Below, one piece after another: positions 20,251 through 22,282 of a stretch of 22,282 nucleotides of DNA (positions are counted from its first letter, which is position 1; the number at the start of each line of letters is the position of its first letter). The notes below the pieces were generated by a model, which was given only the letters and a program-made list of their open reading frames with translations, had not been told where the DNA came from and searched no databases. The position numbers and the translations under genes were made by a program. Origin of the DNA: Hepatocystis sp. ex Piliocolobus tephrosceles (Eukaryota > Apicomplexa > Aconoidasida > Haemosporida > Plasmodiidae); NCBI GenBank assembly GCA_902459845.2, contig CABPSV020000220.1:1-22282 (forward strand), in the 5' to 3' direction.

Positions 20251-20349
20251 TTTTGAATGATGATAAATATATATAAACCGTTCGCAGTTGAGTTAATACA
20301 ACGATGAATTTTAAATATATTTGAGCCTTCACTTAGATGTCTGACAAAG
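20251..20349 (+). ncRNA. U14: U14-like box C/D snoRNA, copy 4
   Basis: Box C 20257-20263, domain A 20278-20289, guide CTTAGATG 20332-20339, box D 20341-20344. The terminal stem is of the copy-2 type: poly(T)-G pairs with CAAAGGAGAAAA by A-U and G-U pairs, about ten pairs without a mismatch. It carries the GCCTTCAC form of the guide, as in copy 3, plus a TTTTAA-to-TTTAAA change in the internal A/T-rich loop. It is the last copy; no fifth box C is seen downstream. Confidence 0.86.
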
Positions 20350-20375
20350 GAGAAAATTTATTTTTTTTTTTTATA

Positions 20376-20967
20376 TATAATACATATTTATGCTTTTGTA
20401 TATATATATATATATATATATATCTACATTTTATATGCACTTTTAAGCAAATGAATAATTTATATCGTTTATTGTATGTTAATTTTTATTTTTTTTTATT
20501 TTTTTAAATTTTGTAGATTTACAAGTTATAACAATATTGTTATTCAAGGATAAAACGACATACAAACACAGAATTACACGGTTGGAATGCTATACATTTA
20601 CATACATATAAGTATATACTTTGTTTATAGATATTTTTTCATTACATATGGTAAAAAAAAATCAAAAATAAAAAAGGAATGAGTAAATAAAAACTAGTAA
20701 AAAAACAAAACCATTAATATGGTCATTTAACTATACATTTTATGTACTCTTACATTTATGTTTACACATATCATTTGGTTTTTTTAATTTAAGAACTTAA
20801 CATAGTTATAATTTTAAATAAAAATAACATGAAAAATAATCGGTATTGATTTTATTTAATTAACTTTTTTTTTTTTTTTTTTTTATAATATGATTTAATT
20901 AGTAAACAAATTGCCAGTCTATATTGTTCATATATATTGGTTATTAAAAAAAAAGGAATAATAAGAA

Positions 20968-21000
<33 letters not shown>

Positions 21001-21953
21001 ATATATGTTTTAATATGTTAAGGTAAATAAAAAAATAAAAGTGATAATAATAGCAACAAATGTATATCTACATGTGTTGATGCATACATAGGGCGCATAC
21101 AACTTTAACAATTTTATTTAATAAGTTTTTTATGTGTACTTTTTCAAATATGTTGTTACTTTCTCGATTTGTTAAATAAACCTAAATCATTTATTATTGT
21201 GTTATATCTTTCTAAAAAATTAGCAAATACGTTTGTAGTGAAAAAAAAAAAAAATGAAAAAAATGAATAAAAATTAGTTACGTTAAAATGCTAATAAATA
21301 GTGTCATAATATTATTTTATTTATTTTGCTATGCATAGACATTTTTTTTTTTTTTTTTTACTTACATTAATTAAAACATATTTATTAATTTTTTATAAAA
21401 AGCTGAGTATGTGAGACAAATAAGAATTTTTAATATTTAAAAGCATGGGTATATATGTTTGTTAAATCATAGTTGTTTTTTAGTTTTTATTAAAGATTAT
21501 TGCCACTACTGCAATAGTGATTGCCTTACTTTGCGATTGGTTTGCTATTATGACTATCGATGATACTATTAATAGCATTATTATAATTATGAGTAGTTGG
21601 TGGTATTTTTTTTTTTGTTATATAAATAGGTACTAAGTTTAGTGTAAATAATATTATAGTGGACGTTCTACTTTAAAACAGTTCCTGTTTTTTACTTTTT
21701 TTTAAAGTTTTTTTTTTTTTTTTTTTTGTTCATTTCGAAGGTAGTATTGGTGAAAATGGAAACATATACTTGTACCTTATGAAACACAACGAGCACGTGT
21801 ATATATACATACATATATATATGTACATATTTATGTGCATGACTTTTATATAACTTATACAAAAAACAATTTAAATTGTTCTTGATATGTTTTGGGTTTG
21901 TTCTTGTTTGGCCTTTGTTTTTTATTTTTTATTTTTTATTTTTTTGTTTACAT

Positions 21954-22001
<48 letters not shown>

Positions 22002-22282
22002 AGCATTTGTTATTTTATTTCCATTCTCTTAAAGTTCATTAGCTATGTATATATACAGGGGCATTTAACCGTTTATATGTTTGTGTTTTTAATATTTTTA
22101 CGTGTTAGACTAAGCATTTATATTTACATACTTATCCATTCACATAATGTTTACTTATGTGCTCATTTACGGAAATATTTATTCGTATGTTTATCAATAT
22201 GTAATGTACGTGTTATTTATTTATATTTAAATTACCTAGGTAATTTTTTTTTATTATGTATTTATATACATACATACATATA
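20376..22282. other. Downstream region without an identified gene
   Basis: About 1.9 kb of mainly A/T homopolymers and (TA)n. Two patches stand out by mixed composition. At 20540-20605 the sequence includes AAACGACATACAAACACAG and ACGGTTGGAATGC. At 21495-21680 frames of about 50 codons are open on both strands without a start codon. Neither shows a domain, a tRNA or a box C/D structure I recognise. The right end (22040-22282) is again simple A/T sequence with GTAC/CATA words. Confidence 0.55.

Larger units (their letters stand above)
19319..20375 (+). repeat. Tandem duplication carrying the U14 snoRNA array (period about 606 bp, two snoRNAs per unit)
   Basis: The segment starting TTATTCTAAAATAATG at about 19321 recurs at about 19929, and the two units stay near-identical through both snoRNAs and the spacer. 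Box C positions 19349/19957 and 19651/20257 are 608 and 606 bp apart, while successive copies are about 300 bp apart. Spacers 1-2 and 3-4 are almost identical. Spacer 2-3 is more divergent but retains TTTTTTTGTATGTTTT and GCAAAAGTTGTAT words, suggesting an older 300-bp duplication followed by a more recent 606-bp one. Confidence 0.9.

Overview
The window reads as nuclear DNA of a malaria parasite (Plasmodium, species not determined). Its base composition is extremely A+T-rich, with long poly(A)/poly(T) runs and (TA)n tracts between genes. The proteins carry Asn-, Lys- and Asp-rich low-complexity inserts, and introns are short, T-rich and GT-AG. Several proteins, especially ribosomal P0 and the proteasome ATPase, look like Plasmodium family members. 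One run of exactly 100 N (10986-11085) marks an assembly gap.

Layout from left to right: a 26S proteasome ATPase, RPT5 (589-1920, +); a repeat-rich intergenic region; an eight-exon gene resembling COG2, a Golgi tethering-complex subunit (3494-7928, +), whose splice structure I reconstructed by hand; a TRM13-like tRNA 2'-O-methyltransferase cut off by the gap (8781-10985, +); phosphoacetylglucosamine mutase (14300-11397, -); ribosomal protein L38 (16214-15951, -); a roughly 2.1 kb divergent promoter region; ribosomal protein P0 (18296-19246, +); and about 3 kb of downstream sequence without a convincing protein gene.

The most notable content lies just after P0. Four tandem copies of a box C/D small nucleolar RNA that I identify as U14 begin about 97 bp after the P0 stop codon. 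Each copy has box C (ATGATGA), box D (CTGA), a C'-like GATGA, the U14 domain-A element complementary to the 5' part of 18S rRNA, and a guide next to box D that selects the conserved U14 2'-O-methylation site. The terminal stems alternate between two types in the order A-B-A-B, so the array looks like a duplicated dimer with a period of about 606 bp.

The genes are housekeeping genes: proteolysis, Golgi trafficking, tRNA modification, UDP-GlcNAc synthesis, and ribosome structure and maturation. L38, P0 and the U14 array together place two ribosomal proteins and a pre-rRNA processing/modification RNA within 4.5 kb. Many tandem repeats lie inside the coding regions and drive length expansion, most clearly in the mutase and the TRM13-like protein.
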